From Sabellastarte sp. h YS-2021 (lineage: Eukaryota; Annelida; Polychaeta; Sabellida; Sabellidae), in the NCBI GenBank assembly GCA_964017235.1, contig OZ024929.1:162611609-162675608 (forward strand): a DNA stretch of 64,000 nucleotides, read 5' to 3'. This document shows positions 10,801-21,369 of this stretch, piece after piece. A program made the position numbers and the translations under genes. Each line of letters opens with the position of its first letter. Position 1 is the first letter of the stretch. The notes under the pieces were generated by a model. That model saw only the letters and a list, made by a program, of their open reading frames with translations. It had not been told where the DNA came from and did not search any database.

Positions 10801-12044
10801 TGTAATTTTCAAAACGAGATAACACATTTTCAAAGCCACAGTTACCGTGAAGCTCCTGTTATTTAATACATTTACTGTCAAGCAAATTCCAAAGATATCT
10901 CTGTTTTATGAATAAGGGAACATATGGATATATTTCTATTCCCAAAAGGTTTTAATTTTTTTTCTACACACTGGCATAACATCAGTACATAGCAGGATAC
11001 CTTTGCTTTTCCAATGGGCACAGATACGTTTCAATGAATTTGTCCACATGAATGTCTGTTGGTAAAGTTACTCAGATAATACTGGGCTGATTTTGAATAA
11101 ATTTATAGAAAATAAAGAGTTAGTTCGAAGGAAATGCTAACAATATTTTTTAGTAATTAGAATGCACTTGCCGGAATAAACACTTTATGGAAAATATTAC
11201 CTTAAACATGAGTCAGGATCTCCTTATTAGTCTTACCCAAATACCATGTGGTGAAATAAACATTCACACTTGACTGCAAATATAAACTAAAAAATTAACA
11301 GCCTTGATCTTGTTTTTATGTACAGTCTTACCCAAATACCATATGGTGTGCCACCTCTAGAGATTGCCAGTACTCATCAGGCACAAAGGATGTTTGGATG
11401 AAAAGTGCATTAACAGTGCGGAAAGCCAACAGTCCCAAAAACAAAGTCCAGTCATTTGACATCAGGAGCTTTATAATTGGTGGACCTAAGCAAAAACAAA
11501 AAGCAACACAGTGTTGTAAATCACAAAACAGATTCATGGGTCTATAATAATTCAACTGTACTTACTCATAAGACATTTGTAAATCATGACAAAACTCTTG
11601 CCTCTGGACAATTCTTTGGCCTGGCTAAGTAATATTTTTAGGATTTATACTTAACAGATGCTTTGAACTATTACACTTTACTAATTTCACTGAAAAGGAA
11701 AGCAAATTCCACATGATCAAAAATATTGTCAAGAGGAAAATATACAAAAAATATAATGAATATTTAAGTGAATGACAAATATTAGCTTAAGTTGATACAA
11801 TACATATCTCTTTTTCTTCTGTTACTTTTCATCTACACGAATGCAAGTTATCACAATACATAATTGTGTATCTACCTGTGATAGGCTCAGCAATTCTTTG
11901 TTCTTCATCTTCCTGAAGCAATTCATCTGCAACAATTTTGGTCTTTGATGATGTCCCGCTGTTTCCAACAGTTGTGTGGTTGCTTTTGAGCTTTCTTCTG
12001 CGGATAGTTGCAGCACTTTTACTTTCCTTTGTACTAGATGGCAT
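7865..12044 (-). CDS. PIGB: PIGB-like GPI mannosyltransferase III, 5' six coding exons
   Basis: Exons on the minus strand are 12044-11876, 11485-11332, 9996-9879, 9289-9192, 8791-8663 and 8014-7865. All junctions are GT-AG and phases agree throughout (818 nt, 272 codons plus 2 nt). The start is the ATG at 12044, opening a Ser/Lys-rich cytosolic head. The membrane glycosyltransferase (GT22/PF03901) body follows, with RTVNALFIQTSFVPDEYWQS, YGYLTWEWRQQIRGYGYP, QIKLPRVLQGLFSAL, SVRTLTNSMETSLSTIALYF and FLIGLAVLIRPTAAVLW. The family adds the third mannose to the GPI-anchor precursor in the ER lumen; the acidic DE in the first luminal loop is the expected catalytic region. Only about half of the usual ~550-residue protein is present. 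The remaining exons are not found between 7864 and the DIRS element, so they lie beyond base 1 or are lost. Confidence 0.88.
8110..8530. repeat. Dispersed repeat, two diverged ~170-bp units, in a PIGB intron
   Basis: GCTTGCTTGTCAATACATAT near 8203 and CTTGCTTGTCAACACATATG near 8374 mark two successive units, which also share CTTTTATCCCATATTT. Related units lie in opposite orientation at about 10090-10545. Confidence 0.6.
9377..9615 (+). repeat. 5S rRNA-derived SINE, copy 1
   Basis: Bases about 9450-9548 resemble 5S rRNA. GAAGTTGAGCAGCAATGGGC corresponds to the box A region and TTAGTACTTGGATGGGTAAC to the intermediate element and box C. A non-5S tail follows (TTTGTGTATCTGATGGCTTT ... CGGCCTTGT) that is shared with the copy at 57340-57575. 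The 5S part is diverged and joined to a foreign tail, so it is a pol III retroposon rather than a functional 5S gene. It lies in the PIGB intron between the exons at 9289 and 9879. Confidence 0.72.
10090..10545. repeat. Dispersed repeat units in a PIGB intron, inverted relative to 8110-8530
   Basis: Two internal units share CAATGAAATCGCAA (near 10188 and 10340) and a CCTTCC-T-ATATGTGTTGACAA-like segment. These are the reverse complement of the 8.2-8.5 kb units. No coding potential is seen. Confidence 0.55.
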
Positions 12045-12890
12045 TGTTGTGCAATTTAGACATCCTGTAACTGCAAAACAAAACTTTAAAGGTTTCCCAT
12101 CTAATAGTTAGAGGCCTAACTACTTCCACATGGGTACAAACTGTCACATTTGCAATCTCTTAAATTATCTGACGTGCTACAGTTGGTAACATCACAGCTA
12201 GGAAAAGTGGTAAGTTTTGCACTCAAGTACTCTCTTACAAGTACACTCTTTAGCAAAAAAAGGCAAATGTGTTTTTGAAATATGTCTGAAATTAATAGAA
12301 TTTCCATTTTCCACTACCTGCAGATAGATGCTTTCAAAAACGTCAAAATTAATACCGAACACTACCCCTCCCTCGTTTTTGTCCAGAATACTCATTACCA
12401 ATTCCTTAATGTGAACAAGGGCACATTTTAACAGCCCAGTAAATATCTGTCTAAAATCTGTTATGGCAAAATTACAACAATTACATCAATACTCCTTATA
12501 TGCATTTAACTTTAACAATGAATATACTTTTTTGGTAAGCATTTGTTTGGCTGAGACAATCGGAAGACAACAGTTGTCCTAAGCCAAGGGTATTACATTT
12601 CTCTACAAAAGCCCACTTTGATATCAATGTCCACTGAAAGTATAATGTCCAGTAGACATTTGTTTTACGGTCTCTTTTTGAATATCAACAGCTTGGAGGA
12701 TGTCTTCAAATACTTCCAGATGATTATTAATGCTTGTTTTATTTATTGTAGCAGATGAATTTAGCCAAATCTTGACTGAGATTTTATATTGATATTTGAA
12801 ATTTGGCCTTTAAAATTAATTATTACGTTGAGTAGCCAAATGCAGCTTTTTGAAATTGGAGATCAATTTGGGAAACTGTAAAGAAATAAA
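12045..12890. other. Upstream of PIGB; no gene recognised
   Basis: This region should contain the PIGB 5' UTR and promoter. A possible acceptor, TTTTGTTTTGCAG on the minus strand near 12071, suggests a 5' UTR intron. No TATA box or CpG-rich island is obvious, and nothing else is supported. Confidence 0.4.
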
Positions 12891-12891
12891 G

Positions 12892-13071
12892 TACAGTGGA
12901 ATCTCTATTATCTGACCCTCTAGGGAGAGTAACAATTAGGTTGGATAATAGAAAGGTCGGATAATAGAAAGCCTAAAATAACAGGTTTAAGTGGAGTTGG
13001 GAGAGTGAGTTTGAGGTTGGATAATTGAAAATTCGGATAACAGAGGGTCGGATAATAGAGGTTCTACTGTA
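12892..13071. mobile_element. Pogo/Tigger-type MITE with TA target duplication
   Basis: Left end CAGTGGAATCTCTATTATCT and right end GGATAATAGAGGTTCTACTG form a ~28-bp terminal inverted repeat with a few mismatches. It is flanked by TA on both sides (12892-12893 and 13070-13071). The interior repeats GGATAATAGAAA-like motifs and has no transposase. TIR sequence and TA duplication are those of the pogo branch of Tc1/mariner non-autonomous elements. Confidence 0.8.
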
Positions 13072-13730
13072 ATATTATGTATTAAGAGAAGAAATTGTAT
13101 GCTCCTTTATAATTAGACACAACATAGAAAATACGTTGGCCTTGTTGGGTGACCATAATTGGTAAAGAATAATTTCAGTGGTGGACAGTCTTAGACAGAC
13201 AGGACAGTCATAGTGGATAGAATTACATTTTCTGTTCTGTCCATAAGACTGTCCTCCCTGTAAATTGTCTTTCTTATACTGACCTTGAAACCCCTCGACT
13301 CTCCCCATGTTAATGATTTTGTTTAATTAGCACACAGTCACGGAGTACCCCTTTTGTGGGGAATATATTGTACTTGCAAAGCAGTAGATTAGATTAGATT
13401 AGTATTGAAGGAGAAGCCTTGTAAATTTGCTAGTTTTAACCTTTTGTTAAGCCTACAGGCTTATTTTACTTACAAAAAGTCTATTTGCAAAAATCTGAAG
13501 TTGTTTTATAAATCAATAATGAATCATTTTGTCCTTTAAAAGGTAAATTAAAAAAACAATAGTTTCACAAAGTGATGTCTATTTAACTTCTTATCTAAAT
13601 ATAACCATTTTCACATCCAGATACATGTTTTCCTGAGTTTACTGTTCATTTGAATCTAGCACCATCTGTATTATGTTACAGTATAGTCAAGTCTCCTTGA
13701 TCTGAAGGTTTTGTACATCAATCATTCAAT
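13072..13730. other. Intergenic, nothing supported
   Basis: Only a small GATTA direct repeat at about 13386-13403 (GATTAGATTAGATTAG) stands out. No coding or RNA signal was recognised. Confidence 0.4.
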
Positions 13731-13734
13731 CAAT

Positions 13735-13990
13735 CAGTTGTCAAGTGCTTAATCTACGTATCTACGGATTCTAAGGCACACCATCCAATTCATTAGGCAT
13801 AAATCATCAAGATGTTAGACATATTTCAAGTCACACCCAGGGAGGCAATCCGGTGTTCGGTTTGTATAAACTAAGGTGGAAATGATTTCTGAAATAAGTA
13901 GGTTTTTAGTTGACTTTTGAAACATGAGAGATTTGGAGCACTGCGTATATCATGTGGAAGATCATTCCATAACTTTGGGGCATCATATGA
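13735..13990 (+). repeat. Dispersed repeat family with the 'CTAAGGCRCA' head
   Basis: It contains TTCTAAGGCACACCATCC, a middle with CCGGTGTTCGG, and a tail with TGAAACATGAGAGATTTGGA. Copies of the same organisation lie at 35096-35330 and 60105-60330, with head-only fragments at 36837-36910 and (inverted) 37570-37655. It has no coding capacity. It is probably a SINE or the non-coding tail of a larger element. Confidence 0.6.
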
Positions 13991-14765
13991 GAAACTCCAC
14001 ACATTTTTGAGTATTGCAATTTTTCTTGGGTATTAGAGCATGTATTTTATCTTCTAAATGATAAAATGGTGCTGTGATGTTTACACTTTCAAGAAAAAAC
14101 CTTTGAATTGCTGAAAAATAAATTATTTTAAAGTAAAAAGTGGCTGTAAACAAAAAGTTAAAACTCGTGAATTTAGAAGATGAACAGACTCCTCTTCACT
14201 TGTGTGTAACTCTACATGTCAATAATCTCCAGTTGTGAGGTGGTGTCATGGCAACTGAAATAGAGCAGAGTTAACTACATCTACATTCTACAATTAAGAA
14301 GCAAAGCTACATACACCTGTGGACTGTGAATGGGACAGGACTGTGTGATCTGATTCATCAATGATGATTAATAAATGATTTATTATGTGTTGTAATAAAT
14401 GTTTTAACATGGACTAATTTTGTTGTTTGAAATGTGTAAAAAGTAATGTGTAATGTAATGCATTACAGTTGAAAAGTAATGTAATATATTACACTGTACT
14501 TTCCAAAATATAAAGTAACTAGAGATTGCGACTCGACGCAGTGTATCCCCAGACGGGACATGATTGAAGCATGACATACAGAGTATTATGGTTGACACAA
14601 ATATACCCCTGTCAGGAGGGGGCCTAAGTGTTTATGGGAGCAACTTCTACTGACACTAAGTAAACAAAATGTTTGCTTAATGAAAGATACAAACTAGACC
14701 CAGGGCATCAGAGAACTGATGCAAATTGTATCCACCAGAAAGAAAACTTGCCAATCAACCATCAC
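13991..14765. other. Intergenic, no gene recognised
   Basis: Around 14430-14500 there is a run of TAATGTAATG-like short repeats (AAGTAATGTGTAATGTAATG, CATTACA, TAATATATTACA). Nothing else is supported. Confidence 0.4.
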
Positions 14766-14768
14766 TTA

Positions 14769-15310
14769 ACCTTGAAGGAGGAACCCAAGGTAAACTCTGA
14801 CCACATCAAAAGATTCTTAGCCCACAATTTCCAATAGGTTGGTGTGACATTGCAAACCTGTAGGAACACGAATAAGCGAGTTATAAGCACTTGTAATTTT
14901 GACTATCCTCATTTGACCTTGAACGAGCGGCCAAAGCACAAATCTGATCACATCAAAAGATTCCTAGTGCATGATTTCCTATTGGACGCTTTCACATTAA
15001 AAAACCTCTAGGACCAAGAAAAGTGATTTATAAGCACTTTAGATTTTGCTATCCTCGTTTGACCTCGAAGGAAGGGCCCAAGGTCAAATCTGACCACATC
15101 AAAAGAAACCTCTAGGACCAATAAGTGAGATACGAGCACTTTTAAATTTGGGTACCCTTTTTGGACCTTGAAGGAGGGGTCCAAGGTCAAATCTGACCGC
15201 ATAAAAAGATTCCCGGCCCATGATTTCCTGTATGCTGGTTTGCCATCCCAAACCTGTACGACCAATAATAAGTGAGTTATGAGCACTTTTAAGTTTGGCT
15301 ATCCTTATTT
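14769..15310. repeat. Tandem array, ~147-bp unit, four copies
   Basis: The landmark ACCTTGAAGGAG(G) starts at about 14769, 14916, 15062 and 15165. It is followed in each copy by CAAGGTCAAATCTGACCACA-like sequence and ATAAGTGAGTTATGAGCACT-like sequence. The third copy has an internal deletion, which shortens the last spacing to 103 bp. A GC-rich palindromic block follows immediately (15313-15402). Confidence 0.8.
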
Positions 15311-15312
15311 TC

Positions 15313-15402
15313 ACCGGTGGCTTGCTGACGTTGGCCAATGTTGGCCCGACGGTCAAAAAGCCGTTGGCCCAACGTCGGCAGGCAACGTTGGTCCGACGGT
15401 GG
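15313..15402. repeat. GC-rich GTTGGCCCGACGG motif block
   Basis: Repeated, partly palindromic words GACGTTGGCC, GTTGGCCCGACGG, CCGTTGGCCCAACGTCGG and CAACGTTGGTCCGACGG occur within 90 bp. The block is in both orientations and stands out strongly from its AT-rich surroundings. Confidence 0.6.
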
Positions 15403-17320
15403 AATGCTATCTGGGGTGTTCTGTAGGGTTTCCTCACAATATTTTACAAAAAAGATGCTTGAAGATCAAGTATTTTACATGAAAACGTTAATTCAGGTCC
15501 AGATTAAACACTTCAAATTCATGGCCTTAACAACTCATTTAGATTCATGTATGCACAGCAAAATATGAGGTCACAGAATTCCCCATAGAAATCTTGCTTA
15601 AAGATCAAGTATTTGACATGAAACTGTGTCTAACCCATTAACCTTAGACAGACCTATCATTTAGGGGGCCGAGTTTTTAGAGGGCCGACATTGAAGTGGG
15701 CCGAGATGACAAGATTCCTACTCAGGTATGTGCAGCTCAATAAATAACTTTGGGGCAAGTTTTCACTTGGAGGGGCTTGTCTCGACACAACTAAATTACG
15801 GCAGTTCAAATTTTATTTGCGAAATTTCTCCCCAAACGGAAGGGGTTTGGAATAAGAGGATAAAGAAAGTATGAAGTACATTAGCATTCAGTTTATTTCC
15901 ATAAAAATAATACTGCAGTAGAGAACACCAAACCAGTGAAAACAAACTAAATTAAAGTTCATGTACGGTATGATGACCATTTAATGCGAGATGCAGGGAA
16001 ATAGTTAAGGTCGAAAACATCTAATACTTTACGCAGTTATGCATCGAATAATAAGTTAAAAGAAAAAAGAAAGATGAAAAGTGTGATCCACTTTTTGCAT
16101 ATTATATAAATTATACATTAAACATAAAATCTAGACCTCGGAGCAATATCCTAAATACTTCTCTCCACACTGTAGCAAGGTCAGTGATAGTATTTATATT
16201 TTGATGCGTTTATTTTGCTAAAATTTTGGCACATTTTTATAAAATAACCTAAGTCTTTGGGAACTGGTATAATTTCTTTTAATACAAATTTAATACATAC
16301 ATGTTGGAGATGTTTGAATTTTCTAAAACATAAGCAATTTTATCCTAATTTACCTCAATCTCATGAGGTCAAATTGGTAGGGCATAGATTATATATAAGC
16401 TAGTATACCCAGGTGTACCATTTTTAGTAGAATCATAAATGAGATATACAAGCCATAGCATATATTGCAACTTCTGAAAAATCACTGCACCCCAAATAAA
16501 AAAATCCTAGCTTTTCCCCTGATTGGAAAGGTTGGGATACTCTCTAGTCATACTTTATGCCCATCCAGAATGGGTTTGGTTAAAGTACCTGAGACATGTT
16601 TGTTCAGTGTCAAGTCTAAAAACAAGCCTGACTTCAAATTTAAACATTTAGATTTTTGTCCCTGATTCAACAGGATAGGATTTGGTGACACCCTGATAAG
16701 ACCTGTGAGATAAAACATCAGCTGGAATGACCATCAATGTGACTCCAGGTTGATAGGATGTAATAAGATGTCTACCCATCTACTACTTTGTGTCTGCATG
16801 AAAATACTTTGCTGTCCATGACTCATCAGGGAGTCCTTTATGCGGTTGTTCCACTGAAGCCAACCCTATAACCAACCCTATGACTCTAGGGTCGGTTGTA
16901 AAAGTTGTAGAAAAGTGGAGAAAGGCACAAAAATGCATAGTTGGCTAAGAAACCCCTGACAAGATGGTAGGCTTCCCAACAGGATGTAATGAGCATATAG
17001 ACAAGCCATAGGATCAGGGACGTTTTATGCAGGAACAGTCGGGGAACTAGTATGACAAGCCTAAAACCCTAATAGATAAGCTGAATTGCAAAAAGACAAG
17101 CCTTAAAGACAAACAGACAAGCCAGGACCACATTCCCGACCCATCACAAGACTGATTGATTTAGGGTGTCGGTATCCAGAGTTAGGATCCAGAATTGGGA
17201 TCCCACACTCATTTATCACTGTAAAGATGACAGCTACACATCAAGATAAACTGTTTGACAATTTGAGGGTCCGTTGGTTTTTTATTGAGTTGAATATGTT
17301 ATTTGTCATCATTATTTCTA
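15403..17320. other. Intergenic, no gene recognised
   Basis: A short GGGCCGA-rich patch (15665-15710, three GGGCCGA words) is the only notable structure. Open frames are short and match nothing recognised. Confidence 0.4.
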
Positions 17321-17379
17321 GACAAAGAAAACAGCAGAACTCAGTACCTGCCCAGCCAGCATAACCACCACAGCCCCAG

Positions 17380-18365
17380 CCCCCACCACGTAGAAGGAGG
17401 AAGCCAAAGAATCCATGGGTTATGCCTTTGATATATACTTCAAAGAGAGGAGAGAGGATGCTACAGAACACTTTAACAACTGACATACCAGGTTACTGGA
17501 ATTTCATCAGGAGTTTTGATTTAATTGAAGAAAGAATTTTCAACCACCTCAAGAAGTCACACACAAATTTCATGAAGCATCTAGAAATTGGTTTGAAACT
17601 GGAAGTTACACTTGGGCACTTGTCCACAGGAGACATCTACACTTTAGGGCCAAAGGTCAAAGGTCAAAGTTGGGGTTTTACGTCCCGTTCAACAGCCAGG
17701 GTCATATTGGGACAGGTCCTCAGAATTGCCACTTGTGGGACTCGAACCCACAGAGGTGACAGCCTATGATTAGATGCCAAACTTGCTAACCACTAGGCCA
17801 CTGAGGACCTCTCTACACTTTAGGGTTGGCAGAACTACCATTCGTAAATTTGTCACCAAGGTCTGCAAAGCCATCCTTGATGAGTTTCAGTGGGTATATT
17901 TGATCCAACAGATCCAAAAGAGTGGAGAGGGATTGAGGAGAAGTTTAAAAACAAATGGAATGTCCCACATGCTGTTGGTGCACTGGATGGCAAACTTATT
18001 GCAATGAAGAAACCTAAGAAGTCAGGCAGTGAATATTTCAATTACAAGGGCTACTTCTCCCTGGTACTGCTATCCCTGGTCAATGCAGAGCACAAATTCC
18101 TTAGGTAAATTTGGGGTACAGTGGTTCTTCATCTGATGCACAGATATTCAACTGTAAAAAACTGTGAAGAAAATTGAGGACTACCACCACCAGAACCACT
18201 GGGGCCTCCAGGGCCAAATCTACATTACTTCCTGTTGGGTGACGATGCCTTTGCCCTCATGCCTTGGCTGGTCAAGCCCTACAGCAGAAGATAACTGACC
18301 AGGGAAGAGATAATAACCAACTACAGGGGCAAGGATTTAAGAAGACTGGGAGGAGCACTAGCTGT
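17380..18365 (+). pseudogene. PIF/Harbinger (HARBI1-like) DDE transposase remnant, split by a SINE
   Basis: The amino part (RRKPKNPWV, LKLEVTLGHLSTGDIYTL) precedes a SINE insertion. After it come FRVGRTTIRKFVTKVCKAIL, IFDPTDPKEWRGIEEKFKNK, VGALDGKLIAMKKPKKSGS (first catalytic Asp), YFNYKGYFSLVLLSLVNAEH and GSSSDAQIF (second Asp). A C-terminal piece follows with [17 protein letters not shown] and the EERI-NYR region (third acidic residue). This is the DDE_Tnp_4 architecture. Several frameshifts are needed, at about 17890 and after 18105, and an in-frame stop lies near 18290, so it is dead. The family cuts and pastes DNA with a Myb-like partner, found at 19250-21220. Confidence 0.85.
17650..17812 (-). 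mobile_element. tRNA-derived SINE inserted in the Harbinger transposase, 13-bp TSD
   Basis: On the minus strand the head has an A box (TGGCCTAGTGGTTAGC) and a perfect B box (GGTTCGAGTCC). The target duplication CTACACTTTAGGG occurs at 17637-17649 and 17813-17825, exactly bracketing the insertion. It interrupts the transposase between GDIYTL and the RVGRTTI segment. Confidence 0.85.
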
Positions 18366-19240
18366 CATCTATCAGTCCTTTTCAGGACTATACCCAATTA
18401 TTTCAAGAACCTTTATTTCAATGGTTTTACAAAAATATTAAACTAATTCTAAAACAATTCAAATGTAAATACAGTTTCACCTAAATTCACACCTATTCAA
18501 CTGTTTTTAACAGGAAAAAAAATCAAAGGCTCTGAGGATTTAAGCTCTAGTTCTGTAATGTCAAAGTTCAAACTCCCAACACATTTAGTAAGAATTTCAG
18601 ATCAGCATCTTTGTCTTGGTTTTTCATGCAAACACTATTTTTTTGTTTAATAATTGTGATGTAATTTCACACTGAAGTAAATTTTTCATTTCACAGATAT
18701 TTAAAAAAATATTATTTGAATATTAAATCCCAAATATTTAAATATTTGTTTGTGAACAAAGACACTCTAAATGAAATGTCAGTCATCTGGGACCAAATTA
18801 AGATAATTAGTCAATTTTTTTGTTACTCCTAGCTGTACCACCCTGTCAGTCACTGTAGCAGACAGCAATAGTGGTGCTAGTCACTATGTGTTGTGGTATA
18901 TCTCAGTCTGGATCAGTAGTCAGTCAATGTAGGTGCTTGTTATTGTAAGTCAGTCCGTCAGTCACTCTGTATATTGTTGATCAAGTTAGTCAGTGGTCTG
19001 TGGTTCTGTATGTTTGTCAGTCCATCCACACATTCATTCAAGATTACATTTTTTTTCATTTTTTTTGTGTCATACATTCACTTACTCATTCACTTAGTGT
19101 TTTATGTGTTTAGGGGATGTGCGTGTGTTGGACAGTGTATTTGTTTTTGTTTTGGGAGAACAGCATAGCTATTAAATGTTTTGGAAAGATTCGGGAAGCC
19201 TTGAGAAGAGTCTTTTTAGTGTGGGCAGTCCTGATAAGGA
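18366..19240. other. Spacer between the two convergent Harbinger genes
   Basis: AT-rich, with CAGTCA/GTCAGT-rich simple sequence around 18840-19030. No coding signal is supported. Confidence 0.4.
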
Positions 19241-19488
19241 CTAAAAACAGGCTAATCTGCTGATTTGGGCCGATTCTGTTGGCTGGACTGGCTGAGAGGT
19301 CTTGCTTGTCCTTGCTGAGTGGTAGTTGGCACTGATGGCGGTGCTGGTTGAAGTTGAGAGGGTGAAAATGGTTGTGGTGTATCAATCTGTTGGTACTGCA
19401 GTACGGATGGAATACTCCCGAAAAGGCCTGATAATCCAGAAGTGTTGTGCTGACTGTCCTCAAATTGTCCTGAGGTGACGGATGGCAC

Positions 19489-19725
19489 CACAATGGCAGA
19501 GTGGTAACACTCTCATCTCCCACCTCTGAGATCGGAGTTTGGGAAAGCTGGTAGTTGCTTGCCGTTGATCGGCAGTTTAAAGTACAGAACCTTGACCAAC
19601 TGTATGTGCTGGTTTCCTCTATAAATAAACTACGAGTCATGATATGACCTATACAATGTGTTGAAAGCGTTGTTAAAACCCAAATAAATAAAGCAGTGTT
19701 AAAACCCAAATAAATAAAAATAAAA
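19489..19725 (+). mobile_element. tRNA-derived SINE (family with AACCCAAATAAATAAA tail)
   Basis: The head ATGGCAGAGTGGTAACACTC gives the A box, and GATCGGAGTTTGGG is a degenerate B box region. A body (TGGTAGTTGCTTGC, CGGCAGTTTA, TATGACC-ATACAATGTGTTG) follows, with the tail TTAAAACCCAAATAAATAAA duplicated once. The same family lies inverted at 41820-42046. This copy interrupts the Harbinger Myb-like gene. Confidence 0.8.
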
Positions 19726-20317
19726 GTCTTTGTTGGGCTCAAAGCAAATATCAGTTGTCTGGAAGGCTTAGACTGCTGGTCATCCACAACAACATAGAAC
19801 GCAGACTGTGATGACACTGATGATGACCTTTGTGGTTGAACTTTTGCAATCACTGTTGGAGGTTGTGGTGCTGCTACTTGGCTTGGCTGAACAACTTGTG
19901 TTGAAACTTGTTGAGTATCCGAAATTGTGAGGATGTTTTCAAATCCTGTGGTGGCCTGTGTGGCTTCTGGAAGTTGAAAAGTTGTTACTTGAGCCTGTTG
20001 AATTGTTGTGACCTGTCTCTTGCGTTCTTTGGCCTTATATTGTATTCCACTAAGAAGTTTCACTGTCTCATTCCTGAATTTCAAAATGTCTTGCTCCCCA
20101 AGGTGCTCAATCTTGGAGTAGAGGTACACTGAAATTTATTAATTTGTCAAAATGGTGCCTAAAACAACAAGTTTCCTAAATGTTAAATTCAAATGTCATT
20201 TTCTTGTTCGATGATAGTCAAATGTTCATAACTTATTGGTCCAATTAACTGATAACTTATGAAAAGCAAATTATTGCACTAATAGATTAATTTCATGAGA
20301 ATGTGACCAAAAACAGG

Positions 20318-20957
20318 TATTTGTCAGACATTTTAAGTGTAGTTGCAGAATGACTGTTGTGGATTTGGAGTAGAATCCTGCCGTGCACCCAAGAACTGTA
20401 AATCATTGACCTCATCTGCTGGAACTGATCTAAAACTGGATCTTCAGCAGTGGTGGCAACAACAGCTGGTCTGTGTGAAGGGCTTGTGGTTAATGGTTGA
20501 TTAGTAACATCTGATACCATCCTGATTTCCATCTCAGATTCAGTCTCACATGTAGTGTCTGAAACAGAAGCTGTAGCTGTGGTCCCAACGATCTCAGTGG
20601 TGACTTAAACACGGAATATTTCGACACTCCCTTCTGATATGACCTCGTATTTGTCAGACATTTTCAGTGTAGTTGTAGAACGATTTGGAGTAGAATCCTG
20701 CCATGCACCCAAGAAACTGGAAATCATCTACCTCATCTGCTGGAACTGATCTAAAACTGGATCTTCAGCAGTGGTGGCAACAGCAGCTGGTCAGTGTGAA
20801 GGGCTTGTGGTTGATGAGTAACATCTGATACCATGCTGATTTCCATCTCAGATTCAGTCTCACATGTAGTGTCTGGAACTGAAGCTGTGGCCCCGACGGT
20901 CCCAGTAGTGATGCAAATGCAGAATATTTAGACACTCCCTTCTGATATGACCTCGTA
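20318..20957. repeat. Tandem duplication, ~330-bp unit, inside the Harbinger Myb-like gene
   Basis: TATTTGTCAGACATTTT starts at 20318 and again at 20648, and the similarity continues through GATCTTCAGCAGTGGTGGCA and CACTCCCTTCTGATATGACC. The two copies differ by small indels. Confidence 0.85.
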
Positions 20958-21257
20958 GGAAGCTAAAACTGTCTCACAACCAGGTTTGCCTTTCAGTGCT
21001 CTTCACAGCAGGTTGTCCTGACTTTGTGTGGGTGAGCTTGCCATATCTGGTAGTCTCGAACCACTTCTTGCCAGTGTTGACAGATAAATTCCTGGAATTA
21101 CTCTGGAAAATAGACTTCATTTGGCTGTTCTTCTGCCTGGATTGAGTTGATTCTACACCAGTGTCTGTGTCTGTTTGAGGTCGCTTCTCTGTTCTCTCCT
21201 CAGTTTCCTCTCTCTCCATGTGCCCTGTTCATTCAGTCCACTCTCTATCCAACCTCT

Positions 21258-21338
21258 CTCTCTCTCTCTCTCTCTCTACTCATACTCCTGTCTCTCCCTC
21301 TCCTCTCTCTCCTCCCTCTCTCCTCTTTTCTCTATATC
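21258..21338. repeat. CT-rich microsatellite
   Basis: A (CT)n run followed by imperfect CTCTCC/TCTCTC pyrimidine tract. Confidence 0.9.
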
Positions 21339-21369
21339 CTCAACAGTGTCTCCTAACACACACTGTGGT

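Larger units (their letters stand above)
19250..21219 (-). pseudogene. Harbinger Myb/SANT-like partner protein remnant
   Basis: The 5' end (21219) encodes an acidic, charged head and then KKWFETTRYGKLTHTKSGQP and a TERQTWL segment. This resembles the DNA-binding Myb/SANT-like proteins that accompany PIF/Harbinger transposases. Downstream is a ~330-bp segment present twice (see 20318-20957). Then a region begins EHLGEQDILKFRNETVKLLS, followed by Gln/Thr/Pro-rich sequence, interrupted by a SINE and resuming as a Gln/Ser/Pro-rich tail ending at 19252. The orientation is convergent with the transposase at 17380-18365, the usual two-gene Harbinger layout. Frame breaks make it non-functional. The assignment is less certain than the transposase because this family is weakly conserved. 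Confidence 0.6.

Noticed and set aside
17650-17812. Possible tRNA gene (perfect B box, good A box)
   Set aside because: The 13-bp target duplication and the extra non-tRNA body show a SINE insertion. I could not form a full cloverleaf.
19110-20129. A single 339-codon minus-strand gene
   Set aside because: Its 3' half reads through a tRNA-SINE and an AT-rich tail. Only the 5' part and the segment after the SINE belong to the Harbinger Myb-like frame.
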